Positions 43,374 to 54,319 of a DNA stretch of 64,000 nt are shown piece after piece; positions within the stretch are counted from its first letter, which is position 1; each line of letters starts with the position of its first letter. Location of the stretch: the NCBI GenBank assembly GCA_021292165.1, contig CM037879.1, positions 118,671,473-118,735,472 of the forward strand. The letters run 5' to 3'. This DNA comes from Shinisaurus crocodilurus (taxonomy: Eukaryota; Chordata; Lepidosauria; Squamata; Shinisauridae). Both the position numbers and the translations under genes were made by a program. The notes under the pieces were generated by a model. The model was not told the origin of the DNA, did no database searches, and worked only from the letters and a program-made list of their open reading frames with translations.

Positions 43374-43974
43374 CCGTGCTTGAGTGATCACCTCTCTGTG
43401 TAATGGTGCTGCATGGATTGGATATCTTGTATTGCAGGGTATACACTGAGATGTTTTGGACAGGTCATCCTTGAAACTATGGGATGGTTCTTGTGTTGAA
43501 TGGCAGTGTGTGGTATTATCTGGCATAAATAGGTACTTCTATTACCTTGATTGGAAAAGTCCAATAGATTGAATGTGATGTTTGATCAAACCATTCTTTT
43601 ACATACCATATATCACTAATTGACTAGTTGACAATATAGAGCAATATGGAGCTTGAAGGTATGAACCTTGGCATCGTGTGCAGGAAAGGCAAATTCCCTC
43701 TTAAATTTCCTGCATCTTTGTAATGAAAGCAGTTTTCCTATAATCGTATAACCTATTCCTTGCAAACAGGATGACTTCTGTAAACATTAAGCACTTGTGC
43801 AGCCTGAACCTATCATGTTGACTTCGAAGTAAATACCACTATGTTCAATGGGTCTTACTCCAAGTTACCTGTGCAGAATTTGGTGTCTAGTCCAAAATAT
43901 GACAACCCAAGAATTTCAGCTTCCATTTTTTTTAGTGGCTTGGAAATGAGGAAATGTCTATTTCAATAAGGACA
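43374..43974. other. Non-coding with one foldback MITE remnant
   Basis: CGAAGTAAATACCACTATG...TTCAATGGGTCTTACTCC at about 43.83 kb belongs to the 3.24-kb foldback family. Otherwise unrecognised. Confidence 0.5.
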
Positions 43975-44096
43975 TAATCCTGTACATTTTTAGACTGAAA
44001 AAAGTCCTACAACTCCCAGGATTCCCCAGCCAGAATGCTGGGAGTTGTAGGATTTTTTTCTGTCTAAACATGTGTAGGATTGCACCCTAAAAAGTT
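43975..44096. repeat. Long near-perfect palindrome (foldback MITE)
   Basis: Arms AGTCCTACAACTCCCAG and CTGGGAGTTGTAGGATTT surround GATTCCCCAGCCAGAATG. The outer arms ATAATCCTGTACATTTTTAG and CTAAACATGTGTAGGATTG extend the pairing to about 50 bp per arm. Confidence 0.85.
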
Positions 44097-45736
44097 CAGA
44101 ACCAGAGAATGCTAGATAAAACTTGTCACACTATCAGTCTTACCACCACCATCCTTCCATTCTTTGTGCTCTGTATTTTTTTTTTGGAAAGTGGAATGTA
44201 AAGAGGATATTTGTGTGTCAGGAAAGCTATTGGCAACACGCTGTATGTATATTAAAGGGAAAAGTAAGCATGCATAATTTTACATTTTAAACTGTTTTAA
44301 CTTGTGTTAAGCACCGTTGGCTCTGTTGCTTTTAACATGCTGTTGTTTTAGAACAGTGCCTTGTTAATTTAGGATGAATTTCTATATCCTCGTAAACTTG
44401 AGAATCCTTCACTTTTACTAGTAATTGGCCACATGCAAAGTTTACACCTGTGTTTACAAGAATCATTTGTATGCATTCCAGAAGGCAACAAATAGATATT
44501 TTAATTTTTGTTGTAAATCAGTCTATTAAGAAATTTTGGGTAAGGACTGTATCATTTTGTTTCCTTTCCAAATATATTTTTGCCTAAAGTTGTATGCTTG
44601 ATATTACTAGGGAACAAAAACTAGGGGACTGGGTTGCAGTATGGAAGATCAATTTGAATGGTATATATTTGTAATTATCTAAACAGAAATTTCTCAAAGC
44701 TGTCACATTTGTTGTACAAATCTGTAAAAGGAGTTTTCACTGGGATGTCATATATACCTTGAGGGGATTTACTACTTTATGTAAGCTTTTTTTGATTGTA
44801 TAGAGAATAGTGTGTTTTTCTGTTTCTCTTCCCCTCTGTCTGATATTTTTATAAGATTTGAGTAAGAACTGAATTTATGTACAAGTTGCTACCAGAGTTT
44901 AATGCTCTTTATATTGTGTGACATTCACCATTAGCAGTTCATGCGACATTGTCATCACAGAAAGATGTATTAGTTTATTTTTGCTATGTGAAAACAAAGC
45001 ACCAGAGTATGCATTTGTTACAAGTGAAAAAGTGATGAATTTCTTAAATCTGTTTCTTTTAAGGGTTAATATTGGTCATTAATAAAATGGTTTTCTTTTT
45101 CTTTTCTTTTTACACAAAAGCAGTATACATAGGGAGACCTCAAATGTATAGTTTTAAACTAAAGTTGAACTTAAAGTTATGATGTACATATAATTTCCAT
45201 GGAAACAATGGAGAAAAACAAAAACAAAGGAAAAAAATGAACTTTGTCTAGCAATCCAGGAGGATTCTGCTACTGTTAACCAATTATGTTGATGCTTGAA
45301 ATGCTGACCTATTAAAATGTTTTCATAACAATTCAGTTTTTGTGTGTTTGAAAAAGCAGAAGCATTACTTTAAAGCATCTTCAAATTGTGAAGACTGGTG
45401 CTTAATATAATTGTCATTTATATTTATATAGATATTCAAAAATAGCAGTGAAATGCTTCAGATAAGATCACAATATGTCAGTTGAGTTGAAGAGATGAAA
45501 GAGGGTTTGAGTATGCATAAAATATCTGGTAAAGGCAACAAGAAGATCTTAAAAAGATCAGTGTCCCATTCCAGGAGCTTGCATTTGCATGTGGTTTCCT
45601 GTGCCAATAATCCATGGAATGTTTTATCTGTACAGTGCTTAGTTTATGCCCTTGTGGAGTTGTCCTAGGTACTGAATAGAAGGACCATTCCATGATATGC
45701 TGAGTTCCATGGGCTACTTCATACACTAAAAATTAT
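44097..45736. other. Non-coding, nothing recognised
   Basis: 1.6 kb of AT-rich unique sequence. It could be part of a long GPR63 3' UTR, but nothing in it shows that. Confidence 0.45.
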
Positions 45737-45764
45737 ACACACACACACACACACACACACACGC
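45737..45764. repeat. (CA)n microsatellite
   Basis: About thirteen CA units. Confidence 0.95.
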
Positions 45765-45784
45765 AAAACCTTATACGAGGCTGG

Positions 45785-45848
45785 ACTATTTATTACATGT
45801 CTATACCACCCATTAACCAAAGCTCTCTGGGCAGCTTATCCTTCTAGT
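45785..45848 (-). mobile_element. L2-type 3' tail fragment
   Basis: TATACCACCCATTAACCAAA followed by GCTCTCTGGGCAGCTTAT is the reverse complement of the L2 3' end, decayed. Confidence 0.6.
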
Positions 45849-45849
45849 T

Positions 45850-45976
45850 CAGTATTGTTTACTCTCAGTGACTGGAAGAGGTATTTCCCATTACCTGATT
45901 CTTTTACATGGAAATGCTAGGGATTGTATCTGGAACTGTGTGTATGAAAAGCATGTGCTCTACCACTGGCTCCTTA
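45850..45976 (-). mobile_element. tRNA-derived SINE, decayed copy
   Basis: On the minus strand: GAGCCAGTGGTAGAGCACAT (A-box-like), then CATACACACAG and ATACAATCCCTAGCATTTCC (B-box-like). It matches the SINE at 6.18-6.43 kb. Confidence 0.65.
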
Positions 45977-46044
45977 AAAACAACAACAAAAAACAGCCCT
46001 CTTGATGCAACAACATGGAAGAAGTAATTTATAAACCAGGACAA

Positions 46045-46112
46045 CCATATAGTTTCTTGCAGGAAAAAAGGCAGGATATAAATATAATAAATAAATAAAT
46101 ATAGATAAATGG
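46045..46112 (+). mobile_element. MIR-like SINE 3' tail
   Basis: TTTCTTGCAGGAAAAAAGGC and AGGATATAAATATAATAAAT match the 3' end of the 2.6-kb SINE. Confidence 0.65.
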
Positions 46113-46476
46113 CACTTCTCAGCAGCACTGCCCATCTTGGGGCATGGTAGGAAGGGGGAAGGCTTCTATAAAGTGCATCATTGACTTGGTGAACCTGCCT
46201 GCTCACAGGAAGCTATGCTTTATGTATTTATTAAATAGATTTACAGAGCAATCCTATGGCCGCTAGAGCATCTAGATCAGTGTTCTCCAACCTTGGGTCC
46301 CCAGATGTTTTTGGCCTACAACTCCCATTATTCAGAGACCCAGCTCCAAGTTTGGAAAACAGCTTTGACCTCGGAGCTGGGACTCCATGCTCAGAGCGCC
46401 TCACCCCACAGTCGACATGGAAAGAACCATGGTGGCTGCTTCTCTGAGGTCATAATAAGAGTGACCTTGGGGAAGG
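46113..46476. other. Non-coding with half of a foldback MITE
   Basis: CAGTGTTCTCCAACCTTGGG to about 46330 is one arm of the 25.2-kb MITE family. The second arm is absent. The remainder is unrecognised. Confidence 0.6.
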
Positions 46477-47269
46477 GATTTAGGCAGGGATGTTGAAGAG
46501 TCCTTGGCCTCAAGTCACGAGTCTTTGGACTCGAGTCGACTCATGAGTCCAAGGTCCAAAATTGTGACTCGAGTCCCGAGTCACTCCCAAAGCGGCGGCC
46601 CATGGAGTGAGCGGGAGGGTCTCCGCGAGAGGAAGAAGAACTGCCCTTCCTCCCGCGGAGACCCTCCTGCTCCCTCCATGGGCCGCCGCCACCACATACC
46701 GTTGGTGGGTCCTTCCCTCATCCCTGCTCCTGCTGCCGCCGCTCCCGCTCCAGGGATGCATTACAAGCCCTCCCTGGGCTTGTAGTTCTCCGCGGCGGCG
46801 GGGGCGGGGTCCGATCTCGCTCTTCTGAGCAGCGCGGAGAGCATACTCCGTGCCGCTCGAGTCGCCGCCGCCGCCTCGCTGCCTCGCCGCCGCTCACCTC
46901 ACCGCCGTTGCCGTCTCACCTTGCCGCCACCCGCACGCAGCCACCGCTGCCGCCATCGCATGCCGCTGCTGCGCTGCCCGCGCTGGTCCTGCCATCGGAG
47001 CAGGGTCCCGTTGCGTCACTTCCGCCGTGCCGGGACCAACACGGGTGGCACAGCGGCGGCGGTGGCAACGGCGGTGGCTGCATGCTGGTGGCGGTGAGGT
47101 GAGACGGCGACGACGGTGAGGTGAGCGGTGGCGGGCGGCGGTGGCGGAATCCTTGAGGTCGAGTCCTGAATCGAGTCACGAGTCCCATTGAAAATATTGG
47201 GACTCGAGTCAGAGGGGGGACTCGGTCCGACTCACGAGTCGAGTCTGAGTCCCCATCCCTGGATTTAGG
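46477..47269. mobile_element. 777-bp hAT-type non-autonomous transposon with perfect 8-bp TSD
   Basis: Element 46485-47261 begins CAGGGATGTTGAAGAGTCC and ends GAGTCCCCATCCCTG. GATTTAGG is repeated exactly at 46477-46484 and 47262-47269. The subterminal regions are packed with GACTCGAGTC / CGAGTCACGAGTC motifs on both sides, in inverted orientation. The middle (about 46.6-47.15 kb) is very CpG- and GCC-rich and includes a GGAGACCCTCC/GGAGGGTCTCC dyad. Overlapping Pro/Arg/Ala-rich ORFs on both strands are compositional artefacts. There is no transposase, so it must depend on one in trans. Confidence 0.93.
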
Positions 47270-47460
47270 GGGCGGGGGCGGAGGACACAGGTGCCACCAA
47301 GATATGACATACCCTAGTCTAACTGCTTTGCACAGCGGGAGGAGCATGGAGGTGACCTTCTCCTCTGCACTTCTCCCACCCTGCATAGGATGCCTGTAAT
47401 CCTCTGAGTTTGGAGGGTTACGGGCAGCCTCATTGGATTGTGCCCTTACAATATTTAAAA
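47270..47460. repeat. Fragment of the 17.7-kb GC-rich dispersed repeat
   Basis: Shares AGTTTGGAGGGTTACGGGCA and AGGAGCATGG with 17.69-17.77 kb. The hAT element is inserted at its edge. Confidence 0.45.
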
Positions 47461-47750
47461 ATATCTAAGCTTTTCAACATCGTCACACTGCTTCATACAT
47501 TAATACTCCCAAGTGGCTCCATCTACATAGCCTCTCTGTGTGGAAGAGTGTATGAACCAACCTTTTGTTTCGCCTAAAGTAGATGTATTAGCTATAGCTG
47601 AGTAAATAAAATGGAAGTAAACGGAACATATGCCAGAGGCATTTATGCTGTGTATGATTCATTTCCCACACAATTCAATGACCTTTATGACTCACTCAAC
47701 GTTTTGTTTGTAAGTGATACATTTATTTCCCAAGTATTGGGAAAGGTAAG
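47461..47750. other. Non-coding, nothing recognised
   Basis: Unique sequence before the hairpin. Confidence 0.5.
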
Positions 47751-47754
47751 AATG

Positions 47755-47811
47755 ATTTTTATAATGGGAGGTGGCCTTTTTACCTTTAGGCTACCTCCCA
47801 TTATAAAATGG
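47755..47811. repeat. Short hairpin with about 20-bp arms
   Basis: TTTTTATAATGGGAGGTGGCC and GGCTACCTCCCATTATAAAA pair almost perfectly (one G-T or mismatch) around a 12-13-base T-rich loop. It could be a minimal foldback MITE or a hairpin transcript locus; nothing else is visible around it. Confidence 0.75.
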
Positions 47812-50800
47812 GATTGCACTGGAAGTAGCCTCATTGTGGTATAACTTGGGGAAGGGTGGAAGTTACCTTGGAGTAAATGCTACAATATACAATGTGTGTG
47901 TGTAAGCCTGAGAGCCTTAAAGCTGTAAAGTCAGTCTACCAGGGAATACTCTGGCTGAATCAGAGGGAGAGACAGGAAGCACTGCCACTCCATTGGTTCT
48001 GCTGAGATATTCCTGTTGGTCATTATAAGAACTAATATGTGAGTTTAAGAACTAGTGCCTTAGTATGCTTGTTTTCCTTTTTCTCATCACTTTTTTTTTT
48101 CTTTTGAGTCGTGTCTTTTACATTGGAAGCCTGTGGACCAGAACTGCATTGTTGTTATTGATGTTACATCAGCCATTCTGGAAGATTTTTTGGCTGAAGA
48201 GTGGAGTAAATATGCTTTAAATGAATTAATAATGACCGGATCCCACGAGCTGCTTCCTGAGGTTAACAGCTCATAGGATTGAGGTTCTAACACACACAGA
48301 CCATTCCATCGCTCTTTGTAGCTGAGGCAAATGAAATCACATCATACACCTAGCCACAAAGTTATATTCTACTTTCACACAATTGTTCTCTTTAGACTGA
48401 TGTTATGTCAAGGGAGAAAAGGGGTGTGTGCATGAAGGAATGCATTTCTGAATGGAAGGCTCATGGAATAATTGTTTTTCTTAATATTTTAAGCATAATT
48501 TATATTGTTGAAGGCTTTTTCTTTCTAAGCGCCTGCAAGGTTTTAAATACACAGTGACCGCTCCTGAATTAAAATGATCACCTGTAGTATTCAATATTAT
48601 AGGGCCACAGTTTGGGCCCTATGTTAAGAGGTGAGTGATGAATCACATTTTGCCATTATAACCAGAAATTAGGGTGGTAGTAGATTCTATGGCATATACC
48701 CAGAAAATGGTGAAGAGGATTGATCTGAAACTTGGCAGTGTAGGAGAAATTGGTTTGAGGATGGCCTGTACCGATTTTTTAAAATAAAAAGTAAGAGGTT
48801 ACTTATTTATAGAGTTAAAAGCTTGATGAGTGACCTCCAGCAGTTTGACAGGTATTTTCTAGTATATGCCGTGCCTTAGTAGTATCACAATCTGGCTGTA
48901 GTTTTTATTAAAATGTGATTTCCTCTAGCCCATTTTATCCTATGGACGTTCATAAGGTCTTTCCCTGGGCATGCCCAGAATGATCCTGCAGGAGGAAGGG
49001 GATAGAATATGCTTGAGTGTGACTGGTTACCAGAGAGATGGAATAAAAGGTGAGGAAGGAGTTCAAGAAAGGAGCGGGGTGGGGGAAAGAAATGAGCACC
49101 TTGAATACACAGATCAGAAAGGAGCTGTCTCTGGTGCTGGATGATGGCAGTAGCCTTTGTTGTATGCCCAAGCATTTCTGAGTGCAAACACCTTAAAGAG
49201 CTCAAAAGGAAGATATGTAAATTCCAAAGGTCTACAGCTTTCTTGCTCTCTATGAGGAAAGAACTAAGAGAGTTCAATTTTCTTTCTCTCCATAAGACCT
49301 TTCCATAAGAAAGGACTCTTCACAGGTCCTTTCCAACACTATCTTTCTATGTGGATGGTATTGGTTACCAGTTGGGTACTTGCAATATGGAATGGTAGCT
49401 TCAGTTGCATGATAGCTTTGGTTGCATAGACTCCATGTGTCTGTTCCAATGAACAGACAAATGTGGGACTTAGGTCCACCACTCTGCCAATGACAGCCAT
49501 CCAGCTTGAAGGGAGTGGTGAAGCTGGAACTAGCCATAGCATAGTTTTATGCATATTGCCTAAAAAAAAACCATGTCAGTTAAGGGCATAGCCCTTAACA
49601 GGTGTAATTTTCTAGCATTTTGTGACTTGAATGGAAAGCCCTTAATCAAACATGTTAAACCAAAGGGTTTTTTGTTCATTGAATACATGCTTCAGCAACA
49701 CCACTAAGTACCTTGGTATGGAAAATGTGGAAGCTATTAAATCCCCTTCTAAATAAGCAGAATGTACCCCATTTTTCCATGAATGCTTGTTCTGTACCAT
49801 CCTGTTCCTCATGAATCTGCCCCATGTTGTTCCAGCCCTTTCTCTTTATTTTGAAAATAAATACATACTGCATTTGGAAATCATGTGATTAACTTTCTCA
49901 TTTCATTAACAATTTGTATAACTTACTCTTGGTGGAGATTTTAGATTTGGTTGGCACAATTTGGAGACATATTGCATTACAAGGAGACAATTATAGTCAC
50001 TGTGTAATGTGGAACTGAAGACCTCTCTTGTTGCTGTTGCTCATGGAAGGTTGATTGTACACTGATCCTAATAAGCACCCTCATAGGAATTCATTATTTT
50101 GAAACCTATACCTAATAAGAGATGTTTTGTGCTTTTGAAGTTCAAACTAATTTCCATGAAGGCCACCACTGCTAAGCAACAGATTCTGTTTGGTGTCTCT
50201 GGAGGGCAGAAGCTATGGTGCCTATATGATGAGAATCACAGTTAAAGAGAGATTAAGTTATGAAAGATGGCTACTCTGGAAAAATATAATACATTCTGAA
50301 GTGCTCTCTATTTGTTTTAAATAAAAAGTTTATAACACAAGTTTGTTATAAGACCAATGTTGCAATCTGTGAAGTCATGGAATATGCTTGAATATTCTAA
50401 CTTCTGAATAGGAAAGACCAGTCAAGAAATTATTCCAATGTATATACAAATTGTATGAAGAAAGTGGGGAATTGGTTTGGCCAGGGGAAATTTCACAAAG
50501 GAGTAAGAGACAGGTGGGCCTGTGTGATGCTGGAAGGAAGGCAGTGGTCAAAGCAGGAAGAAGGGCTGCATTTGAGTAGAAACCTATGAGCCAGAAGAAC
50601 CTGGGGGGACAAGAAGGCAAAGTCTGCACCAGAGACAGCTGGGGGTAAGGAAAGAAGGATAAAATGGACAGTAAGTTGAGAAGGAGAAACCTGTTGGGAT
50701 GGAACAATGGAGGTGGCAAAGGGTTAGAAAAAGATTGTACACAGGATTAATGGAAGAGTGCACTAGTTGTAAAGAACAGGAGAGGCTAAAGCAAATTTTC

Positions 50801-51108
50801 CAGATGGTAATTAACAAAATGACATCAAACCATTTACATAGTAACATACAATATTTATTATTAAAATTTATTATTAAGATTTATAAACCTGCCCTTCAAG
50901 TAGATTATCAGGGACGCTTAGAATAAAACATTTTAAACACCATAAAATAATGACTATATAAACATCAGCTAAAAACAGCAAATCTATAGAAGCAGCATAA
51001 AATAATATGTGAGTAAGAATAAAAAGAGATCAACAAGCTAAAAAGCTCAAGAACAGACTTGGGGGTGCTTGGGGGTGCTTGCTTTACATCTAGTTTAAAG
51101 TTTTAATT
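47812..51108. other. Non-coding, nothing recognised
   Basis: About 3.3 kb of AT-rich unique sequence. ORFs up to 130 codons (48.9-49.3 kb minus) show no family and no splice-site framing. AAAATTTATTATTAA-rich patches lie near 50.85 kb. Confidence 0.5.
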
Positions 51109-51109
51109 A

Positions 51110-52170
51110 CCTGTGGGTGATTGCTGTGCGGTTTTGTCCGCGCCTTGAGGCCGACCGGGACTGCCCGCCGCTTTCCCCCGCGCTAGTCAGCTGTTTGACA
51201 TTGATTGGGGAATTTTGACTTGGCGGCCGCTCGCTTCTTTCTTAAGGCGCCGTTGCTGCTTAGACAGGGCTTGCGTTATATGGGGAGTTGCACGTGTCCT
51301 TTGCAAGTGGCAGCCGCTCCGCGCCTGTGCGGGCGCTCTGGCTTTGTGCTAGAGAGCGCACGCGTCCCGGCCTCTTCCAGCGCCGCCCCCGGCTTTTGCA
51401 GCCGCTGCTGCTTCAGCGGGGCTTGTGCCCGCCCCTGCGGTCATGCGAGCGGCGCACGGAGGCATCTGCCTTCCGGCGTTGCTCAGCTGGTAGGCGGCCT
51501 TCCAGCGCCGCCCCAACTTTCGCCTCTGCCGCCGCTGCTGTTCTGCCCGGGGCTGGCCTTCCGGCGTTGCTCAGCTGGTAGGCGGCCTTCCAGCGCTGCC
51601 CCAGCTTTTGCCTCCGTCGCCGCCGCCGCTGCTGTTCTGCCCGGGGCTGGTGCCTGCCCCTGTGGCTGCCTTCTGGCGCCGCCCCCAGTTTTTGCGATTG
51701 CCCAGGGTTTTTTCTGCAGCTGCGTCCCTCACCGGCTGCCGCCCGTTTAAATCCCCAGCAGCGCCGGGCTCCAACAACGGATCTAGCCCAAGCAGCTGAT
51801 TGACTGGGGCAGTTTTTGTCCTCCCCCCCCCATTGCTGTTCAGGGGTTGCGTTACCGCTGGGCTCTGCTGCGGGTGTTGCAGGGTGGCTTGCTCCGCCGG
51901 GCGGCTCCGGGCACAACCAGTTGCTCCGTGCCCTGGGGCGGGCGCCTCTCTGTGTCTGCCAGGCGAGCAGCTGATTTGCGGGCGGGAGGCGGCTCAGCAA
52001 GTTGCTGCGGCGCCATTGGCGCTTGGCCTGGGCTTTGCCGCCGCGGCGCCACGTGTCTGACTGTTTATCAGCTGGCTGCCCCGTTTGTTCGGACCACCTT
52101 TTGAGTTTCGCGCCAAACAGCTGATCTTTGCTGTTGCGGCTTGCCGGGGCTTGCTGCTGTGGCGCCACGT
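51110..52170. other. CpG- and GC-rich island of unknown origin
   Basis: An abrupt GC-rich block within AT-rich DNA. It contains tandem units of about 88-94 bp: CCTTCCGGCGTTGCTCAGC at 51469 and 51557, and TTCTGCCCGGGGCTGG at 51541 and 51635. A CAGCTGATT/CAGCTGTTT motif recurs at about 51.19, 51.79, 51.97 and 52.11 kb. Long ORFs exist on both strands (181 codons +, 256 codons minus) but are Ala/Gly/Arg/Gln-rich and overlap, as expected from composition. It might be a retroelement 5' region, a processed GC-rich repeat or a host CpG island; I cannot decide. Confidence 0.5.
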
Positions 52171-52248
52171 GACCCATAGCCAATCAATCAATTAAAATTA
52201 TTGTTGAAAATTTTAATAAATAAATAAATATATAAAATAATATACATA

Positions 52249-52282
<34 letters not shown>

Positions 52283-52621
52283 AATAGATTTAAGTGTTTA
52301 AATGGATTTAGTATATTTAAATTTATTTAATTTAAATAGATTGAATTATATATAATTGAATATATTAAATAAATATATATATGAAAATTTTAAGGCTTAA
52401 ATTAAGGTTTATTAGCTTAAATTGATTGATCTGAATGAAATCAAGTTTGACAGAGCAGCCGGTCATATCATTTTGAGTTAATCAATTTGATGTGATTCAT
52501 TTAATTAATTTGATTGGCTCCCTGGAGCAGCTGGTCTGAGCGTGGAAAGTCTGATCATTGTGAGTTAATCAATTTGATTTGATTTATTTAATTATTATTT
52601 ATTGTTTTTTATTGTGTTTGT
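52171..52621. repeat. AT-rich stretch with (TG)n and an 89-bp tandem repeat
   Basis: AATAAATAAATA and a TG run (about 52243-52275) are followed by GAGTTAATCAATTTGAT at 52472 and 52561, and ATTGGCTCCCTGGAGC at about 52513 and 52865. The latter pair are parts of a roughly 89-bp tandem unit, later split by a SINE. Confidence 0.65.
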
Positions 52622-52857
52622 ACCCCGCCTTTTTTTTTTTTTTTCTTTTCCTGCGGGGAGCCGAGGGCGGCTTGCATGGTCCTCCTCCTCCTCCTCTCCA
52701 TTTTGTCCTCGCGGCAGCCCTGTGGGGTGGGTTGCGCTGGGAGTCAGTGGCTGGCCCGGGGTTGCCTGGTGGGTTTCATGGCCGGGTGGGGAGTGGGGCC
52801 CGGATCTCTCGGGTCCCAGTCCGGCACTCTCCCTGCTGCGCCACACTGGCTCTCTAT
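52622..52857 (-). mobile_element. MIR-like SINE, GC-rich copy
   Basis: Same order as 38.0-38.2 kb on the minus strand: GGGAGAGTGCCGGACTGGGA, the B-box-like CGAGAGATCCGGGCC region, CCACTGACTCCCAGCGCAAC and AAAATGGAGAGGAGG, with an A/T run at its end (52631-52644 on +). It is inserted into the 89-bp tandem repeat. Confidence 0.75.
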
Positions 52858-52986
52858 TAATTCGATTGGCTCCCTGGAGCCAATGGTTTGAGCGTGGAAA
52901 GTTTAGCAGGGTACATACTAGAGAGATTTCTTGTCTATTTTTCACCAGTTTTCTTTTAAGTTTTACAGCTTGGAGTCGTGTTACAG
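52858..52986. other. Left flank of the Ngaro coding region
   Basis: The remainder of the 89-bp tandem unit to about 52902, then short sequence leading to the Ngaro gag ATG. No A1 copy of the Ngaro terminal repeat is recognisable here. Confidence 0.5.
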
Positions 52987-53340
52987 ATGCCCCCCAAGAA
53001 GAATCAGGGTGGCAAGAAGGGCAAAGTACGTGCCCATAGGCAACCTGGAGTGGTATTACAGCTGCCAGTTTTATACGGGGCATGCAGTTGAGCCATTTTC
53101 ACGGCCCTGTGACCAGGCATTTGCAGATGCATCCAACAATGCGGGCGGTTCCCCAGAGAGTGCATGCTTAGATCTTCATGGCCCTGTGACCAGGCATATG
53201 CAGATACATCCAACAATGCGGGGGGTTCCCCAGAGAGTGGTGAGTACTACCCACACAATAGCATGGCGACATGGCCATTCACGCAAACAGGCTCACCATT
53301 GAGTAATAAGAAGACACTTTGGTTCCTACACAGTAGAGCT
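52987..53340 (+). pseudogene. Ngaro gag-like remnant with 77-bp tandem duplication
   Basis: ATG at 52987 starts MPPKKNQGGKKGKV, a basic N-terminus, and stops or shifts after about 35 codons. A 77-bp unit beginning GGCCCTGTGACCAGGCAT is duplicated at 53103 and 53180. Because 77 is not a multiple of three, the duplication shifts the frame. Identification as gag rests on position and basic composition only. Confidence 0.45.
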
Positions 53341-53829
53341 ACAAAATAACAAGGCTGGTTCCTTGCTTAGTCCTCTCCAGGGCTTGCCTCAGCAGGTAGC
53401 CCTGGCCCGTGCTTCTTCACATGCAAAACCCAACAACAACAGAAACCAGAAGCCACAGCAGCAGTGTGGATTCTTCCCCCCCTCCCTCCAGTGGCCCAGC
53501 TGTCGTTGACCAGTCACGATGAACTTCACTTGGCGCAGGCAGAGGGGAGGGGTGGCTCATGGCTATGCTTGCATTGGCATTGCATTTTCATACGAATTGC
53601 TGGGGCACATAGACAGCAAGATGGGGAGCCTCTGAGGCGCCATCTGAGCTATGTACATTTCGCATTTCCAGGCCCCCAGCTGGGATTATACTTGTTTGCA
53701 CCTGAAGTGTGTGTATGTGTGTGTGTGGTGTGGGAGACTCTGAGGTTCTTTCCTTCCCATCTCCCATTGGGGGAGGGTTCTGAGTTTTCCTGCACCGCGC
53801 ACGCATGCTTGCGCTGAGTGTCCTTACAG

Positions 53830-54235
53830 GCTAGCACCCACCTCATAAAGGGCCCCAGCCCTGTTAATTTGCCCAGGCTGGCAATCGAGGCAGAGTACAT
53901 GGTCCAATCTGAAATTGATAAAGAAGTGGCAGCAGGAAAGGTTTTGGGCCCAATTGCCTCATGGCCCATCCCCTCCCTGCGCATATCGCCTTTGTGAATA
54001 GTTCCCAAGAAGGCCACGGGTGAGTTTCGCATGATCCGTTCCTGTGGTCCCGGGGTCTTGATGGAAAAATGCCATATTAAACCAGCATTTAAGCTGCTGC
54101 CTGTCCACCCAGATGATTTTGACCTTCTTGGGTTATGTTTCCTGGGCAAAAAATTTATCACCCTATATAGAGTTGGGATTCAGTGCAGCAGTATTCCCAC
54201 CTCTCTAGCGAAAAATAGTAGACCTAATTAGGCGT
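53830..54235 (+). pseudogene. Ngaro reverse transcriptase remnant
   Basis: EVAAGKVLGPIASWPIPSLR, then ISPL, a TGA stop (53998 region), then IVPKKATGEFRMIRSCG, a typical Ngaro/DIRS RT start. LMEKCHIKPAFKLLPVHPDD followed by FDLLGLCF matches the block (KCDIESAFRLLPVHPDDFDLLG) carrying the first catalytic Asp; here the Asp reads as His (KCHIKPAF). The stretch normally between FRMI and the next block is deleted, and the catalytic DD region is missing. Confidence 0.8.
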
Positions 54236-54319
54236 ATTTCTACGCCAATTACAAGGCCCGGTTGGCCATCTCAAATTGTGCTGGCAGGGTTATTGCCCCT
54301 AGTCGTGCATTCTTGGCAG

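Noticed and set aside
51413..52183. 256-codon minus-strand ORF in the GC-rich island
   Set aside because: Ala/Arg/Gln/Gly-rich, overlapped by long ORFs in other frames, and no domain recognised. The openness is explained by few AT-rich stop codons.
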